In this document: in pieces, positions 61,096-64,000 of the stretch | Numbering within the stretch: the first letter of the stretch is position 1 | Layout: each line of letters starts with the position of its first letter | NCBI GenBank assembly: GCA_903822495.1 | Contig: CAIJPD010000015.1 | Coordinates: 38,558 to 102,557 of the forward strand | Source of the DNA: an uncultured Chloroflexota bacterium | GTDB taxonomy: Bacteria > Chloroflexota > Limnocylindria > Limnocylindrales > CSP1-4 | Direction of reading: 5' to 3' | DNA: 64,000 nucleotides | Translations under genes and position numbers: made by a program | The notes under the pieces: model-generated | Told to the model about the DNA's origin: nothing | Database searches by the model: none | The model's input: only the letters and a program-made list of their open reading frames with translations

Positions 61096-61291
61096 GGGTC
61101 CCTCCCCCTGGTTCGCTGGCCGAGTTGGCGATCGTTGTCGCCATCCTATCCGCTGGCGTCGGGCGCAGGGCGACGCCAGCGGCAGGCACGGTCGGGATGC
61201 CCGCGGTTCCGCTGGGGATTGCCCGGCGCCAGGGGGCCGGGCGCCCGTCGCCGGCTGTTGGGTGTCTTGCGTCGTGTGGCATTCTTCGCCC

Positions 61292-62521
61292 ATGTTCGAC
61301 TCCCCGCGGCCGGCGTTCCGACGGTCTCCCCGCGCGGCTGGCCTGATCGCTGTCGCCGCGATCCTGGCCGCGTGCACTGGCGCGGCAAGCACCCAGCCAA
61401 CCGGCGGTCTCGTGGCGCCCGGCGGCGGTGTGGTCACCGGCGGCGCGGCGAGCACCCAGTCGACCGGCGGAGGTGCGGCGCCCGGCGGCGCGGCAGGATC
61501 GACGGGGGCCGCTGTCGGCCAGCGCTCGATGGCTCGGTTCGCCCGGGTGGCCTTCCGCGATCCAGCGGCCGGGAACGTCGAGGCGATCGTCGTCCTGGTG
61601 CCCGACGGCTGGCAGGCCGCCGGCGCCGTGCAGTGGTTGCCCGACTGGAGCCGGCTGGCCTTTCTCCAGACCCGGATCGCCGACCCGGCGACAGGGCTCG
61701 CGATCGAGTGGCTGCCGATCCAGGACTTCATCTGGTTCCAGGCGCCGGCGGGCTTCCAGGCCCCGATCGGCGGCAACTACCAGGGCAAGGCCTACGTCCC
61801 GCCCATCACGGATCCGCTCCAGTTTGTGGCACAGCACTGGATGCCCGGGGTCCTGGCACACCTCCAGTCGGCCCAGGTGGTGAGCGTGGTCCAGGTGCCC
61901 GCGATCGCGGACGAGTTCAAGCGCGGGTTTGGCGGGCCCGCGCAGGCCTTCGCGTACCGGATCAGGTACGCCTATGTCTCCGGCGGGCAGGCGTGGGAGG
62001 AAGACGTCTCGTTCGCCCTCCTGTACTCCGAATCGCCCTCGATCACCTCGTGGTACGTCAACTTCGCGTATGCCGTTCGCGCTCCCGCGGGCCAGATCGA
62101 TCGCAGCGGAGGCGTGATCTCAACCGCGGTGGCCAGCCGCACCTCCACGCCCGAGTGGGAGGCGTCCTTCCGGCTGGTCCAGCAGCTGTTCCGGCAAGGC
62201 CTCCAGCAGCAGATGGCGGACACCGCGGCCTTCGGTCGGATGCTGACCCAGTACCGGGCGGAATCCGCGGCGCTCCAGGCGCAGGTGACCCAGGAGCGCC
62301 AGGCGTCCCAGGATCGGATTGCGGACCTGCAGCGGGAGGTGCTCGGCGGCGTCCAGACCTACGTTGATCCCGTCAACCGGACACTCGTCCAGCTCCCGGT
62401 GGGTTGGAACGAGTACTGGGTGAATCAGCGCGGCGAGTATCTGGCCTCGGACCAGCCTGGCTTCAACCCAAACACCCTCAACGACGGCAGCTGGTTGCGC
62501 CTGGCCACGCGACCGGGGTAG
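61292..62521 (+). CDS. Putative lipoprotein of unknown function
   Basis: The 409-residue protein begins with a basic segment, a hydrophobic core (about 17-28) and a lipobox A-I-L-A-A-C, so it is probably lipid-anchored outside the membrane. A low-complexity Gly/Ala/Thr linker (30-75) follows, containing near-repeats of a G-G-A-A-S-T-Q-x-T-G-G type. The main domain (about 85-300) is unrecognised; a Gln/Glu coiled coil (about 310-350) leads to a C-terminal region with Y-V-D-P-V-N-R-T-L-V-Q-L-P-V-G-W-N-E-Y-W-V-N and D-Q-P-G-F-N-P-N. That last block resembles a module seen in other uncharacterised secreted proteins. Confidence 0.7.
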   Translation: MFDSPRPAFRRSPRAAGLIAVAAILAACTGAASTQPTGGLVAPGGGVVTGGAASTQSTGGGAAPGGAAGSTGAAVGQRSMARFARVAFRDPAAGNVEAIVVLVPDGWQAAGAVQWLPDWSRLAFLQTRIADPATGLAIEWLPIQDFIWFQAPAGFQAPIGGNYQGKAYVPPITDPLQFVAQHWMPGVLAHLQSAQVVSVVQVPAIADEFKRGFGGPAQAFAYRIRYAYVSGGQAWEEDVSFALLYSESPSITSWYVNFAYAVRAPAGQIDRSGGVISTAVASRTSTPEWEASFRLVQQLFRQGLQQQMADTAAFGRMLTQYRAESAALQAQVTQERQASQDRIADLQREVLGGVQTYVDPVNRTLVQLPVGWNEYWVNQRGEYLASDQPGFNPNTLNDGSWLRLATRPG

Positions 62522-62556
62522 CACGCGTCGCGTTGGCAGCCGGTAAGGTGCACGCC

Positions 62557-63588
62557 ATGCACGACCCCCTCCCATCCCCCGCCTCCGCCGTCGTTCACGA
62601 GGCTGGCGCGGCCCCGCTCCCGGTTCGGCTGCTACTCTTCGTCGTCGCCTGCGGGTCCGTCTTCCCACTGCTGGCCTGGGTCTATGGGCTGGGCAGCTTC
62701 CAGGCCTTCGCCCTGGTCGTCGGCCTGCCGTGCGTTGCGGCGCTGGTGGTGGCCGCGATCTGGATGGATCGGACGGGCCGGTGGCCGGTGACGCGGTCGG
62801 CGATCCTGGCCGGGGCCATCGGCGGTCTGCTGGGCACGCTGGCCTACGACCTCTTCCGCGTCCCCTTCGTCTATGGCCTGGGGCTGCAGCTGCTGGCGCC
62901 CATCGACTCGTACGGGGTGCTGCTGCTCGGTGCCGACACGTCGTCGCCGCTGACCGCCTTCTCCGGCTGGGCGTACCACTTCACGAATGGCATTGGGTTC
63001 GGCATTGCGTACGCGGTGGTCGCGGCCGGCCGAAACTGGCGGTGGGGCCTTGCCTGGGGGCTCCTGCTGGAGACCGTGGTGGTCCTGAGTCCCTTCGCGG
63101 GCCGGTACGGGCTGGTCTCGGAAGGACAGGTGGCCTGGCTCTCCATTGGGTTGGCGTACCTGGCGCACGGGCCGTACGGGATCATCGTTGGACTCTTTGG
63201 CCAGCATGCCCTGGCGCGCGCCGCCGAGGCCAGGTCGCTGCTCCGGTCTCCGGTGCTCCTGCTCGTGGGCCTGCTCGTGGCAGGCCTGGTGGGGTGGCAC
63301 CAGCCGTGGCGTTCGGCCATCGAAGGGCAGTCGCCCCACGTGGTCTCCGAGGCTCCGGCTGCGGTCGTCATGGATGGACGGTTTGTGCCGCTCTGGCTGC
63401 GGGTGCCGGTGGGTGGTTGCGCGCTGGTGGTGAATGGGGATCAGAAGACGATCCGGCTCTCGTCGGGGGCGACCGTAGAGCCCGGGGCCTATGTCGAGGT
63501 CTGTGGCTCGAAGCCTGGTACGCAGCGGGTGCGCGTCGATGACGGGCCCTTCAGCGGCGGGTGGCTGCTGGTCGATCCGGCGGAATAG
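62557..63588 (+). CDS. Multi-pass membrane protein of unknown function
   Basis: The 343-residue protein has about seven hydrophobic segments between residues 22 and 250, among them one with W-A-Y-H-F-T-N-G-I-G-F-G. An extracytoplasmic C-terminal domain of about 90 residues follows (W-L-R-V-P-V-G-G-C-A-L-V-V-N and Y-V-E-V-C-G-S-K-P-G-T-Q-R-V). I do not recognise the family. ATG 62557 lies 35 bp after the lipoprotein gene, so the two may form an operon. The hairpin after its stop marks the end of the unit. Confidence 0.65.
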   Translation: MHDPLPSPASAVVHEAGAAPLPVRLLLFVVACGSVFPLLAWVYGLGSFQAFALVVGLPCVAALVVAAIWMDRTGRWPVTRSAILAGAIGGLLGTLAYDLFRVPFVYGLGLQLLAPIDSYGVLLLGADTSSPLTAFSGWAYHFTNGIGFGIAYAVVAAGRNWRWGLAWGLLLETVVVLSPFAGRYGLVSEGQVAWLSIGLAYLAHGPYGIIVGLFGQHALARAAEARSLLRSPVLLLVGLLVAGLVGWHQPWRSAIEGQSPHVVSEAPAAVVMDGRFVPLWLRVPVGGCALVVNGDQKTIRLSSGATVEPGAYVEVCGSKPGTQRVRVDDGPFSGGWLLVDPAE

Positions 63589-63610
63589 CGCCCGGGCGTC
63601 GCCCGGGCGC
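63588..63610. terminator. 10-bp hairpin between convergent genes
   Basis: Arms GCGCCCGGGC and GCCCGGGCGC with a GTC loop start at the last base of the membrane protein stop codon. The facing repeat-protein gene ends 33 bp further on. It is a likely bidirectional terminator without a T tract. Confidence 0.6.
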
Positions 63611-63642
63611 GTGCTGGGAGTCCTTACGGGGATCGCGACCGG

Positions 63643-64000
63643 CTACTTCACGTAGTCCGGCGGGTACGCCGGCGGCGGCGGCGGCGTCTCGCTATTCAAG
63701 TCGGGCGGCCGAGCCGGCGGTGGCGGCGGCACGTCCGCGTTGTAGTCCGGCGGATACGCTGGAGGCGGCGGCGGCGCCTCGCTAGTCAAGTCGGGCGGCC
63801 GAGCCGGCGGCGGTGGCGGTGTCTCGCCGTTCCAGTCGGGCGGGTACGCGGGCGGCGGTGGCGGTGTCTCGCTGTTCCAGTCGGGCGGGTACGCGGGCGG
63901 CGGTGGCGGTGTCTCGCTGTTCCAGTCGGGCGGGTACGCGGGCGGCGGTGGCGGTGTCTCGCTGTTCCAGTCGGGCGGATATGCGGGCGGCGGTGGCGGC
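63643..64000 (-). CDS. C-terminal part of a protein with proline-rich 15-residue repeats (partial)
   Basis: The minus-strand frame is open from the window edge to a TAG at 63643-63645, giving 118 residues. It consists almost wholly of a repeated unit of the form P-P-P-P-P-A-(Y/R)-P-P-D-(W/L/Y)-(N/T)-(S/A/G)-(E/D)-(T/A/V), about eight times, ending P-P-D-Y-V-K. The units nearest the window edge are almost identical, while those at the C terminus have diverged. The rest of the protein is outside the window, so no function is proposed; a surface or wall-spanning tail is one possibility. Confidence 0.7.
   Translation of the reverse strand, partial: PPPPPAYPPDWNSETPPPPPAYPPDWNSETPPPPPAYPPDWNSETPPPPPAYPPDWNGETPPPPPARPPDLTSEAPPPPPAYPPDYNADVPPPPPARPPDLNSETPPPPPAYPPDYVK
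63653..64000. repeat. Tandem 45-bp coding repeats
   Basis: The repeat period is 45 bp, marked by a GTCSGGCGG core at about 63653, 63698, 63743, 63788, 63833, 63878, 63923 and 63968. The four units at the right end are nearly identical at DNA level, indicating recent expansion; those on the left differ at several codons. The array continues beyond the window. Confidence 0.9.

Noticed and set aside
63653..64000. Possible CRISPR array
   Set aside because: The 45-bp units are contiguous with no variable spacers and keep one reading frame; this is a coding tandem repeat.

Overview
The window is 64 kb of gene-dense bacterial chromosome with very high G+C, many GTG starts and mostly 4-bp stop/start overlaps. 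I infer a Chloroflexota-like (perhaps Limnocylindria) or related Terrabacteria genome. The grounds are a Gram-positive style LexA box, an RNase Y plus YmdB pair, a UvrD helicase with a C-terminal HRDC domain, a giant DUF2339 membrane protein, a Thr-Pro tailed class A penicillin-binding protein, and leaderless-looking promoters. Nothing here is decisive for taxonomy. No phage, insertion sequence or CRISPR array was seen.

Left part (1-20.7 kb): a methyltransferase (cut by the window edge) and a DUF2339 protein on the minus strand, then tRNA-Val(GAC). A translation cluster follows: thrS, infC, rpmI, rplT, pheS, pheT, then a CvpA-type membrane protein, an alkyladenine DNA glycosylase and mutS2. 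A bifunctional penicillin-binding protein and tyrS are divergent. infC appears to begin with an ATC codon, as in the classic IF3 autoregulation system.

Centre (20.7-47.8 kb): the minus-strand operon YerC-like regulator, hisG, hisD, hisC, hisB, hisH, hisF, hisIE overlaps by exactly 4 bp at every junction. hisA is divergent from it, and a 26-bp palindrome in the shared promoter region is a good candidate operator for the regulator. Next come a UvrD/HRDC helicase, an EF-G-like GTPase, yebC-ruvC-ruvA, a SnoaL-like protein on the opposite strand, and ruvB-tgt preceded by an SOS box. These are followed by a small basic protein, recA, recX, rny, a YmdB-type phosphodiesterase, a PHP protein, miaB, miaA and hflX. 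Together they cover homologous recombination, tRNA modification (queuosine, ms2i6A) and RNA decay.

Right part (47.8-64 kb) is more accessory. A structured, possibly non-coding RNA lies after hflX. Then come a MOSC protein, a VIT-type transporter, a decayed and an intact toxin-antitoxin locus, a bestrophin-like membrane protein, a DUF1801 protein, two tandem alpha/beta hydrolases and an aldo/keto reductase. After these are a cation diffusion facilitator, a 5'-3' exonuclease, a DUF3024 protein, a frameshifted molybdenum hydroxylase subunit, a lipoprotein, a membrane protein and the end of a protein built from 15-residue proline-rich repeats.
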